A DNA stretch of 38,825 bases from an uncultured Alphaproteobacteria bacterium (GTDB lineage: Bacteria; Pseudomonadota; Alphaproteobacteria; RF32; CAG-239): positions 1 through 38,825 of the forward strand of contig CALXTL010000017.1 in NCBI GenBank assembly GCA_944391445.1, given 5' to 3'. Below the pieces are notes generated by a model. The model was not told the origin of the DNA. It saw nothing but the letters and a program-made list of their open reading frames with translations, and did not search any database. The translations under genes were made by a program, and so were the position numbers. Shown one piece after another: positions 24,330 through 32,467 of the stretch; positions within the stretch are counted from its first letter, which is position 1; the number at the start of each line of letters is the position of its first letter.

Positions 24330-25061
24330 TCAATATCCTTTGTGCAGACGTTCAAGTAAGTTGTTTAAAAGAGAACTCGCGCCAATGCGGAAATGTTGTG
24401 TCGATATCCATTCTGGTCCCATGACGGAAACGGCCAGAGATAGATATTTTTTTGCTTCTTCCAATGTTTTGATTCCGCCGCTGGCTTTGAAGCCGACATT
24501 TTTGCCGCTGGCGCGGATTGTTTCCAAAATGGCGTTGGCCGCTTCCGGTGTGGCGGAAACGGGGGTTTTGCCGGTTGAAGTTTTGACAAAGTCAGCCCCG
24601 GTTTCGATACACAGGGAAGCGGCTTTTTTGATATTGAGAGTTGATTTCAGCTCGCCGCTTTCAATAATGATTTTGAGGGTTTTATCGGCACAGCACTGGC
24701 GTGCGCGTTTTAAGAAATCGGTGCAAATATCCATATGTTCGGAAAGAAAATCCCGATAGGGCAAAACAACATCAACTTCATCGGCTCCAAGTTTTAGTGC
24801 ACGACGAATTTCTTTTTCCAGCCGTTTGACATCAGTGCTGCCGTCCGGAAAATTAATGACAGTGGCTATTTTGATATTCTCTGTCAGCATATTCAGAGCC
24901 ACGGGGATGAAGTCCGGCAAAATACAGATTGCGGCCACTGCGCCGTACGGAGTGGTGGCGCGTGTGCAAAGTTCTTTGATGCCGGCTTCAGTATCATCGC
25001 GATTGAGGGAAGTCAGATCAAGCGAGCGAATCAGAACTTTGGCGGCTTCGGCATCAGTCAT
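24330..25061 (-). CDS. deoC: Deoxyribose-phosphate aldolase
   Basis: This 243-residue class I aldolase splits 2-deoxyribose 5-phosphate into glyceraldehyde 3-phosphate and acetaldehyde. Active-site residues correspond to the E. coli enzyme: Schiff-base Lys160 in FVKTSTGK, Lys192 in GFKASGG and Asp97 in ADEVDVVLP. The start overlaps the punA stop by 4 nt (ATGA), and deoA starts 1 nt after its end, so translation is probably coupled. Confidence 0.97.
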   Translation of the reverse strand: MTDAEAAKVLIRSLDLTSLNRDDTEAGIKELCTRATTPYGAVAAICILPDFIPVALNMLTENIKIATVINFPDGSTDVKRLEKEIRRALKLGADEVDVVLPYRDFLSEHMDICTDFLKRARQCCADKTLKIIIESGELKSTLNIKKAASLCIETGADFVKTSTGKTPVSATPEAANAILETIRASGKNVGFKASGGIKTLEEAKKYLSLAVSVMGPEWISTQHFRIGASSLLNNLLERLHKGY

Positions 25062-25879
25062 TCGTTCATCTCCTTTAAAAGGGCGAAAATGAGTTTTTGC
25101 AGGTTTTGTGCCGCGGCGTCGGCCTTGGCTAAAGTTTCGGCATGAGTTTGGGGCTGTGTTTGCAATCCGGTACCGTAATTGGTGATGACCGAAAAGCCCA
25201 ATACCCGCATGCCGGCATGAACGGCGGCAATGACTTCGGGCACGGTCGACATTCCGACAGCATCGGCACCGAGCGCCTGAAAAGCCCTAATCTCCGCCGC
25301 CGTTTCAAAATTCGGCCCCAGAACCCACAGATAAACACCATCGGCAAGGGGTATCATTTCCTGTCGGGCAATCTGATGAGCCTTGAGGCGGAGTTCTTGG
25401 TCATAGGCGTTGCTCATGTCCGGAAAACGCGGCCCTAACGAGTCATCATTGGGGCCAACCAGCGGATTGCGCCCGCTAAAATTGATGTGATCCGCAATCA
25501 GCATCAGTGCGCCAGGCTCAAGTTCACGTCGCAGTGAGCCGGCTGCATTGGTGACAATCAGATTTTGTACACCGATGAGTTTGTAGGCGTGGATAATGTC
25601 GGCGATTAATGTCGCGGCATAGCCTTCGTAAAGATGAAAACGCCCCTGCATACAGAGAACGTTTTGCTGTCCGATACGCCCGCAAACCAGCCGGCCGCGA
25701 TGACCGCTGACCGTGCTTTGGGGAAAGCCTTTGATATCGGCGTATTCAATAATGAGAGGATTTTCCACGGCATCGGCGATAGTTCCGAGACCACTGCCCA
25801 GAATCAGGGCTGTCTGCGGCACAAAATTTCCCAGCAGGGATTTGAGCTCGGCGGCAAGTTGGTGCGCAGTATTCATCAT
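25058..25879 (-). CDS. punA: Purine-nucleoside phosphorylase (trimeric type)
   Basis: This 273-residue enzyme phosphorolyses inosine, guanosine and deoxy forms. Motifs of the trimeric class: LILGSGLG, QGRFHLYEGY, VTNAAGSL and VGMSTVPEVIAA followed by SVITNYGTG, where the Asn contacts the 6-oxo purine. Two adjacent ATGs (25879 and 25876) overlap the cdd stop, showing tight coupling. Confidence 0.95.
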   Translation of the reverse strand: MMNTAHQLAAELKSLLGNFVPQTALILGSGLGTIADAVENPLIIEYADIKGFPQSTVSGHRGRLVCGRIGQQNVLCMQGRFHLYEGYAATLIADIIHAYKLIGVQNLIVTNAAGSLRRELEPGALMLIADHINFSGRNPLVGPNDDSLGPRFPDMSNAYDQELRLKAHQIARQEMIPLADGVYLWVLGPNFETAAEIRAFQALGADAVGMSTVPEVIAAVHAGMRVLGFSVITNYGTGLQTQPQTHAETLAKADAAAQNLQKLIFALLKEMNE

Positions 25880-26268
25880 TAAAACTCCGTAAAAGAATCG
25901 GGCAAAAGATCTTGGATGCCGGTTTGACGGCGGATGCCGTTGTCATCGGCCAGACAGATTAGGGTTTCAGGAACGGAAAATTCGGCAATCCGTTGTCGGC
26001 AGGCGCCGCAAGGCGTTATCAATTGTGCCGAAGAGGCATAAACCACAATGGTTTTTATTTTGGTACTGCCGCCGGCAATCATTGCGGCAATGGCTCCGGC
26101 TTCGGCACAGGTGCCGACAGGGTAGGATATGTTTTCAACATTGCAACCGACATAGAAACGTCCGTCGGTACTTTCAACTGCGGCGCCGACCGCAAAATGC
26201 GAATACGGGCAGTAGGCTTTGGCGGCTGCTTCTCTGGCCAGAGTAAGAAGATGAGTGAGATTATTCAT
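25879..26268 (-). CDS. cdd: Cytidine deaminase
   Basis: This 129-residue homotetramer-type cytidine deaminase converts (deoxy)cytidine to (deoxy)uridine, feeding DeoA. Zinc ligands are Cys54, Cys87 and Cys90, with catalytic Glu56 (TCAEAGAI and PCGACRQ). The Arg that often follows the catalytic Glu is Ala here. First gene of the operon, with GAAGG upstream of the ATG and a promoter at 26314-26342. Confidence 0.95.
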   Translation of the reverse strand: MNNLTHLLTLAREAAAKAYCPYSHFAVGAAVESTDGRFYVGCNVENISYPVGTCAEAGAIAAMIAGGSTKIKTIVVYASSAQLITPCGACRQRIAEFSVPETLICLADDNGIRRQTGIQDLLPDSFTEF

Positions 26269-26313
26269 ATCTTGCCTTCAGGTGTTAAAAGTTTTATTAA
26301 TTATTATGACTTT

Positions 26314-26342
26314 ATAATAATTGTAGTTTAAGATAAAAGCAA
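26314..26342 (-). promoter_or_regulatory. Promoter of the cdd-punA-deoC-deoA operon
   Basis: Minus strand: -35 TTGCTT (26337-26342), 17-bp spacer, -10 TATTAT (26314-26319). A plus-strand TATAAT (26313-26318) overlaps it and may serve the divergent AsmA gene, so the two promoters could interfere. Confidence 0.5.
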
Positions 26343-26385
26343 AGCTTATTTGCAGTTCGTGCAACAACTGTCGGGGAGAGAAAAG

Positions 26386-29300
26386 GTGAAAAAGCTGATC
26401 CTGCTGATATTGGGTGTGATTGTGGCCGGAGGCATCGGCGCGGTTGTTTATATCTCTTCCATTGACTGGAACGAGCATAAAGATAAATTGGCGACGCAAT
26501 TTTATGAAATGACCGGCAAGAAGATTTCTTTTGGCGGACCGGTGTCATTGCGGTTTATGCCTTATCCGTCACTGACCGCCGAAAATGTTAAAATCCTTGA
26601 CCCAAAAGATATGCAGGCGCGGCCGCTGGTCGAAGTCAAAAAAATGGTGGCCGAACTGTCAACCAAACCTTTGCTTTCCGGTGTGTTTGACGTGCGGCGG
26701 ATGGTTTTGGAAAGTCCGCAGATTAATATTGAATTGCGGGATGATGGCCGCCTGAACTGGCAAAACGATGAAAACGCCGAAGCCCCTAAGGCAGAAATTG
26801 CGCTCAACAGCGTGAGTTTGAACGATGCTTCGGTTTTGTTTGAAAATGCCGGCCGCAACATTGAACTGAAGCTGGAAAATCTGAGCGGCGAAATTATGGC
26901 GCAAAGTTTGTACGGACCTTATCGTCTTGAAGGAAATTATATCAAAGACGGGAATCCTCAGGGCTTTGCGGTTTCAGTCGGTAAACTTTCGGATAGTTTT
27001 GCGACGTCTTTAAATCTGGTGTTTACGCATCCGACATCTAAAAGTTATGTCCGTTTTGACGGAAGTTTTATGCTTAAAAACAAAGTGCTGAACGGCAATG
27101 TGATTTTTGAATCGACGCAACTGAAAGACTTTGTTAATGCCAACTTCGGAGATGTTAAGTTTGACAAAGCCTATGACTATCCTTTGGCGTTGACTTTCGA
27201 TGTTGCTTTTAATGAGCGGCAGCTCAACCTTTCCAATATTGTGGTCAAATACGGCGAGACGCAAGGCGCCGGCAATATGCAAATTCCTCTGAATGACGGT
27301 GTCTTCGGAGCCGGGAAAGACGGTGTAAAACCCCGGGTGGATTTGGCCTTTAATTTTACGGATTTTAATTTGGATCCGGCGGTTTATACCTTGCAGAATC
27401 TGCTGACGCTCTATAAAGGCGACGGTGTTTACGCGCCGAAGCTGCCATTTGATCTGCTGGCTGATCTGAAATCGGTTAGAACGCAGTATAACGGTCAGGC
27501 TGTCAAAAATTTTGAAACAAGTTTTGACGTTATTGAGAATATTGTGACGGTTAACAGTATTTCTGCCGTGTTGCCCGGGGATACTGAACTGAAACTTAAA
27601 GGAAGCATTTCTTCTTTTGAGGACAAGCCTTTTTATAATCTGGATCTTTCTTTCCGGTCGAATGATTTTTTGCGGACATTGAACTGGGCCGGGATCAGGC
27701 CGGTTGTCAGCGCCGCATCAACATACAAAAAAGCTTCCGGTACGGCTAAATTGTCCGGAACACTTGAAAAAATACAAATTTCTCCGTTTAGCGTTAATAT
27801 TGACAAAAGTTCACTTTCGGGTGAAGCCGGCGTCAAACTGACCGGGCGGCCGGATTTGATGCTGGTGTTGAATACGGATATGATTAATTTTGACAATTAT
27901 ATCGGTACTTTGCCGGTTGAGGAAAAGGAAAAAAGCTGGGGCGAACGGATGCAATACCGCTTTTCCAAGCTCGGCTTTATGAACGACTTTGATATGCAGA
28001 TGACGGCCAAGGTCGATTTGGGAATTTATGAAAGCCTGCCTTTTGAAAAAATTGATTTTGATGCGGTTTTGCTTAATGGCAAACTGGATGTCAATCAACT
28101 GCAGATCGGTTCGGTGGCCAATGCCACTATTACTGCCGCGGGGGAAATTTCGGGTTTTGGCGGTGTACCTGCGCTGAACGAATTGAACTATGGCGTGAAA
28201 ACGGATAATATGGCGGCTTTTATTAATAAACTTGAACTTAAAACGCCGGATCTGAATTATAAAAAACTCAGCCGCTTGGAGGCTCAGGGCGTTATCAGCG
28301 GTGATTTGAATCATTTTGCCCTTAACTCACAGACACGGCTGGCTGATCTGGCGGTTGACTATCAAGGGCAGGTTGTGCGCGAAAACGGTGATGTTAATTT
28401 GAACGGCGACTTGAATATTCGGCATCCGGATTTCGGCAAAATGCTGGAAGATTTTAATTCGGCATACCGCCCGCGCAATCAAGCTACGGGACCGTTTAAT
28501 ATGCGTTCCCGGATCAGCGGCAATAAAAATCAGTTTAAACTTGAACTCGGAGAGACAAATATCGGTTATAATACGTTTGCCGGATCGCTTGATTATGACA
28601 AAAGCGGAGACAGACCGCACCTGATGGCGGATCTGGCTATTAACAAATTTGAAATTGAAAACTTTTTGAATAAGGATACCGGTCCGGCGTCTCGTATTTC
28701 CGTTAATGCCGGCAATTCCGGTCCGGCAGATTTTCTGGCAGATCCCAACTGGGATAATCGGAAAATCGACTATACGTTTTATAACGGCTTTGATCTGAGC
28801 GGTAAATTTAGAGTTCAGGATTTGTCTTATTATACCGCGCGAATCTACGATGCCAGTTTTGGTTTGTCGTTGCTTAACGGTATGCTTGACGTGCAGGATT
28901 TAAACGGCAAGACAAGCGGCGGCAGTTTGTCGGCTCAGGGTAGTTTGAAAATGATTGATCAGCCGCGGCTTAGCATGCAGTTTTCTGCGGAGGGAATTGA
29001 TACGGCGACTTTCGGCTGGAGCGGAAAAGTATACGGTATCACCAAGGGTGTTTTGCAAGCCCGGTTTAATTTGGAAGGAAGTGCGGACAGCCAGGAAGAT
29101 TTTGTTAAAACTTTGTCCGGTCGCGGGACATTCGGTTTTTCCGATTTGACGATCAAAGGCTGGAATCTTGCCGCTAACTGGGATGACATCAAACAGCGTG
29201 AAAAAGCCGATGGTCTGGCTATGAACGTTAAAAATAATTTGGCAGCGGGCGCCTCCTCTTTTAATACCTTTAACGGCGAATTGATGTTTGAAAACGGCGC

Positions 29301-30522
29301 TTATACGTTTTCAAAAGCCATAATGAAAGGTAATGGCGCCGAGGTTAAGGTTTATGGCGGCGGTACGCTTGATCCCTGGGAAATGAATATGACGTTTGAC
29401 GTTAAGTATGATGAAGCTAAATATTTGCCGGGATACAGTTTCAGCATGAAGGGGCCGGTTGATGCGCCGCTGCCGGATGTGAACGTCAGTGCCTTGTTTG
29501 ATTTGTATAAGAGCCGGCAGGACAAGATAGACAATGATGCGCGCATTGCCCGCGAAGCCGAAGAAAATCGATTGAAGCTGCTGGTCGAGGAGCAAAAAAA
29601 TATTGCTAACGGCATTGTGGCGGAGATCCGCAGAGAAATTGACGAAAGTATTGCGGCTAAATCTAAGAATGTATATGAGCAAAGCACGTTGTACAAATAT
29701 GATGCCATTCGGCAGAAAGGGGGAAAACTTGCGGCAGACCTGGTTGAAAAGGTCGGTTTTGACAATGTGAACATTCCGGATGCCAAAACGGTGGAAGAAC
29801 TTAAAAAAATCAATCAACAGAGTTTGGCCTCGTTTGAAAAAATGAAACAAGAACTGAAGCGGGTTTATTTGGATGATGTGAAGAAAAACATTGCCGAGAT
29901 ATATGCACGCATTGTCAGCAGCGTCAATAAGTCCAAACAGATTTTGTTCCAGTATAATTCAGCCCGGGATGTTTTTAATTCGCGGCTGGCGGGAATTGAG
30001 ACTTCTTATAAACTTGATGATGATGTCAATATTCAGGGCTGGGATACTTTTGTTAAGGATAAGGCTGCCGGTTTTGAAACGGATGAATTAAGAATCCTTG
30101 ATGAGAAAAACAATATTCTGCAATCTTTAGATGAAGCCGAGGTTACCGCGTATGATCGAAACAGTATAGATTTACTTGCCGGACTGGAAACAGATCTGGC
30201 CAGTATGGAAGAAACGCTGAGCGAGATGAGCAAATACGCCGAAGAAAAAGTTAAAGCTGAGGAAGAACATTACGGCAAGATGCTGCGCCGGGCAGAAGTT
30301 GAACGCAAGGTGGAGGAAAACAAGGGGTCAATCAGTATTAAAAAAAGCGGCCGCGTGGTGGAAGTTGTCCGCGATATTGAAGATATTGAAAAAGCCGAAG
30401 AACTGGTTGAAGATAAAGAAGTCCGCGTTTTGGATTTCTCTAAGCCCAAACACAAACGTTATACTCCGGCGCCCAAAGCCGATGAAAACGTTGTGAAAAA
30501 AGGCAGGGGAAAAGTCAATTAA
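26386..30522 (+). CDS. Large AsmA-family protein with helical C-terminal extension
   Basis: This 1378-residue protein has an N-terminal transmembrane anchor (about 3-25), the AsmA N-terminal domain (TGKKISFGGPVSLRFMPYPS) and a long beta-rich middle, then the AsmA C-terminal pattern (MLDVQDLNGKTSGGSLSAQG). AsmA-family proteins are thought to bridge the periplasm and move or insert lipids into the outer membrane. From about residue 1040 to the end it becomes a highly charged, helical, coiled-coil-like region, not usual for AsmA. The GTG at 26386 is chosen over the TTG at 26350 because GGGGAG lies upstream and the membrane anchor follows at once. Monocistronic. Confidence 0.85.
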   Translation: MKKLILLILGVIVAGGIGAVVYISSIDWNEHKDKLATQFYEMTGKKISFGGPVSLRFMPYPSLTAENVKILDPKDMQARPLVEVKKMVAELSTKPLLSGVFDVRRMVLESPQINIELRDDGRLNWQNDENAEAPKAEIALNSVSLNDASVLFENAGRNIELKLENLSGEIMAQSLYGPYRLEGNYIKDGNPQGFAVSVGKLSDSFATSLNLVFTHPTSKSYVRFDGSFMLKNKVLNGNVIFESTQLKDFVNANFGDVKFDKAYDYPLALTFDVAFNERQLNLSNIVVKYGETQGAGNMQIPLNDGVFGAGKDGVKPRVDLAFNFTDFNLDPAVYTLQNLLTLYKGDGVYAPKLPFDLLADLKSVRTQYNGQAVKNFETSFDVIENIVTVNSISAVLPGDTELKLKGSISSFEDKPFYNLDLSFRSNDFLRTLNWAGIRPVVSAASTYKKASGTAKLSGTLEKIQISPFSVNIDKSSLSGEAGVKLTGRPDLMLVLNTDMINFDNYIGTLPVEEKEKSWGERMQYRFSKLGFMNDFDMQMTAKVDLGIYESLPFEKIDFDAVLLNGKLDVNQLQIGSVANATITAAGEISGFGGVPALNELNYGVKTDNMAAFINKLELKTPDLNYKKLSRLEAQGVISGDLNHFALNSQTRLADLAVDYQGQVVRENGDVNLNGDLNIRHPDFGKMLEDFNSAYRPRNQATGPFNMRSRISGNKNQFKLELGETNIGYNTFAGSLDYDKSGDRPHLMADLAINKFEIENFLNKDTGPASRISVNAGNSGPADFLADPNWDNRKIDYTFYNGFDLSGKFRVQDLSYYTARIYDASFGLSLLNGMLDVQDLNGKTSGGSLSAQGSLKMIDQPRLSMQFSAEGIDTATFGWSGKVYGITKGVLQARFNLEGSADSQEDFVKTLSGRGTFGFSDLTIKGWNLAANWDDIKQREKADGLAMNVKNNLAAGASSFNTFNGELMFENGAYTFSKAIMKGNGAEVKVYGGGTLDPWEMNMTFDVKYDEAKYLPGYSFSMKGPVDAPLPDVNVSALFDLYKSRQDKIDNDARIAREAEENRLKLLVEEQKNIANGIVAEIRREIDESIAAKSKNVYEQSTLYKYDAIRQKGGKLAADLVEKVGFDNVNIPDAKTVEELKKINQQSLASFEKMKQELKRVYLDDVKKNIAEIYARIVSSVNKSKQILFQYNSARDVFNSRLAGIETSYKLDDDVNIQGWDTFVKDKAAGFETDELRILDEKNNILQSLDEAEVTAYDRNSIDLLAGLETDLASMEETLSEMSKYAEEKVKAEEEHYGKMLRRAEVERKVEENKGSISIKKSGRVVEVVRDIEDIEKAEELVEDKEVRVLDFSKPKHKRYTPAPKADENVVKKGRGKVN

Positions 30523-30524
30523 GG

Positions 30525-30552
30525 TTGTCGAATCGTTTTTTTATGGTATAGT
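30525..30552 (+). promoter_or_regulatory. Promoter of GalU-like gene
   Basis: TTGTCG (30525-30530), 16-bp spacer, TATAGT (30547-30552), 38 bp before the ATG. Confidence 0.5.
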
Positions 30553-30590
30553 TCTGGACATAAGATTTTTGATTATTTGGAGTTTAGAAC

Positions 30591-31484
30591 ATGAGTAGAA
30601 AACCTGAGGTTTGTATCCTTCCCGTTGCCGGTTTGTCAACCCGTAATCTTCCCGCTACGAAGGCCCTTCACAAAGGGTTTCTGACACTGCACGGCAAGCC
30701 GATCATTCAATATGCTGTTGATGCTTGTGCGGAAATCGGCATCAAAGAAATTGTATTTATATACAGTGATCAGTCCTGCAAACATCTGTTTGAAACGCAT
30801 TTTTCGCCGTATCCCTGGCTGGAAAATCATCTGCGTGAGAAAAACAAACTGGATTTGCTTAAGGTTGTTCAGGATATTATCCCCGAGGGTATGAAGTTTT
30901 CCTTTGCCGAGCAGTCTGAGCCCAAGGGCAACGGACATGCGGTGCTGATGGCCAAGGATATTGTCGGCAGCCGAGATTTTGTGGTTATGTGGCCTGATGA
31001 TGTTTATGTCAATATCCACAAAGGCAAAGGTATTTTGGCACAACTTTTGGAAGTTTACGAACAAGAAGGCGGTATGGTTGAAAATATCATGGAGTTTCCG
31101 CGCGAGCAGATGGTGCGTTACGGCGCGTTGATTGGTGCGGTGCGTGACGGACGGATTGTTCATGCCAAAGGTAAAATCGAGAAACCCGCCTTGGAAAATG
31201 TGCCTTCAAACTATGCCAGTATGGGGCCGTATATTTTACCGAATGAAATTATGGATATTTTGCCGGAGGTGCGCAAAGGTACCAACGGCGAAATTAATTT
31301 GGCCGATGCCATGGGGCTTGCCGCCGAACGAGGCATGAAGCTGACCGGTGTTTTGTGTGATGCGCTGCGCTTTGACTGCGGTACAAATAAGGATTTGGAG
31401 CGGTCCAATCTGAAACTCGGTCTGATGGAAGATCCGGATTTACGTGCGTATTGCCGGGAACTGCTTGATACCATGTTGGTTTGA
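30591..31484 (+). CDS. GalU-like sugar nucleotidyltransferase
   Basis: This 297-residue protein of the UTP-glucose-1-phosphate uridylyltransferase family would make UDP-glucose or a related activated sugar for envelope polymers. The nucleotide-binding loop reads LPVAGLSTRNLPATKALHKG. The family usually has GxGTR and PKEML, so Gly16 is Ser and the later PKE is HKG. GNGHAVLMAKD, MWPDDVYV (metal Asp) and the C-terminal FDCGT remain. GGAG lies about 9 nt upstream of the ATG. Because of the altered loop the true substrate may differ from glucose 1-phosphate. Confidence 0.85.
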   Translation: MSRKPEVCILPVAGLSTRNLPATKALHKGFLTLHGKPIIQYAVDACAEIGIKEIVFIYSDQSCKHLFETHFSPYPWLENHLREKNKLDLLKVVQDIIPEGMKFSFAEQSEPKGNGHAVLMAKDIVGSRDFVVMWPDDVYVNIHKGKGILAQLLEVYEQEGGMVENIMEFPREQMVRYGALIGAVRDGRIVHAKGKIEKPALENVPSNYASMGPYILPNEIMDILPEVRKGTNGEINLADAMGLAAERGMKLTGVLCDALRFDCGTNKDLERSNLKLGLMEDPDLRAYCRELLDTMLV

Positions 31485-31493
31485 AAATGAAAA

Positions 31494-31521
31494 AAACGCT
31501 CGCGGTCGGGCGTTTTTTTTT
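31494..31521. terminator. Bidirectional terminator
   Basis: ACGCTCG and CGGGCGT form a stem with a G-T pair around CGGT (31497-31514). T-runs follow on both strands, ending the GalU-like and CDF genes. Confidence 0.85.
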
Positions 31522-31537
31522 GATGGGTGAAGACAGG

Positions 31538-32467
31538 TTATTTGTTTTCCGCACGGTCCAGCTCGGCGTCAAGCCTCTGTTCATATAGACCGGCCGGATC
31601 TTGATGAATGATAATCTGAGCCCCGGGGAAAACCTCGCGGATTTTTTCTTCAACATTATCGGCGTATTCATGCGCTTTAAACAAAGGTAAGTTTCCGTCA
31701 AGTTCCAGATGTAGTTCAAACATATATTGCCCGCCAAGGTCGCGTGTGCGCAAGTCATGTACGCCTTCAACATGACCGCAGGATAAAATCAGTTTTTGGA
31801 GCTGTTCACGAATTTCTGAGGAAAGTTCTTTGTCCATCAGCAAAGCTAAGGCGTCGTTGGCCAATTTATATGCATTGGCAATCAGGTATAGTGCAATGGC
31901 AACGGCGGTGAATGTATCAAACCATCCGATTTCAAAAAATGTTACGATCAGCAAGGTCAATATGATTGAGGCATTGGTCACAATGTCTACGGTATAGTGT
32001 GCGGCGTCGGCGCGAATGGCCTGTGAATTTGTTTGCGCCGCCACATGACGTTGAAACAAAATTAATCCGAAAGTGAGCAACAGGCTGATAAACATAATCG
32101 TGATGCCAAAAGATGTTTGTGTCAGCGATGTCGGCGTGATCAGGCGGCAGATGCCGTCATACAAAACAAATAAGCCGGATCCGCTGATGAAAGCGGCTTG
32201 CAGCAATGCGCTCAATGCTTCGGCTTTGCCATGGCCGTAACGATGTGTTTTGTCTGCCGGCTGCGATGAGACGCGGACAGCCACATAAGTGACTGATGAG
32301 GCAAACAGATCGGCCAGACTGTCAATCATGGATGATAAAACGGCCAGGGAGCCGGTGTAAAAAACACCGGCAGTTTTGAGCAAAGTCAGAAAAACGGCAA
32401 GGGCAACGCTGGCCGCGGCCGCTTGTTTTTTGAGCTTATTTTGTCGGAGCGAATCGGCGGATGACAT
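31538..32467 (-). CDS. Cation diffusion facilitator (FieF-type) metal exporter
   Basis: This 309-residue six-helix divalent metal/proton antiporter keeps the transport-site tetrad seen in FieF: Asp49, Asp53, His157 and Asp161. HRYGHGKAEA (75-84) follows helix II. The cytosolic C-terminal domain (about 215-309) has the CDF ferredoxin-like fold with GVHDLRTR. The DDHD site fits Zn or Fe; specificity is not certain. GGAAGG lies 8 nt upstream of the ATG, inside the end of the upstream Gld gene, which it overlaps by 32 bp. Confidence 0.92.
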   Translation of the reverse strand: MSSADSLRQNKLKKQAAAASVALAVFLTLLKTAGVFYTGSLAVLSSMIDSLADLFASSVTYVAVRVSSQPADKTHRYGHGKAEALSALLQAAFISGSGLFVLYDGICRLITPTSLTQTSFGITIMFISLLLTFGLILFQRHVAAQTNSQAIRADAAHYTVDIVTNASIILTLLIVTFFEIGWFDTFTAVAIALYLIANAYKLANDALALLMDKELSSEIREQLQKLILSCGHVEGVHDLRTRDLGGQYMFELHLELDGNLPLFKAHEYADNVEEKIREVFPGAQIIIHQDPAGLYEQRLDAELDRAENK

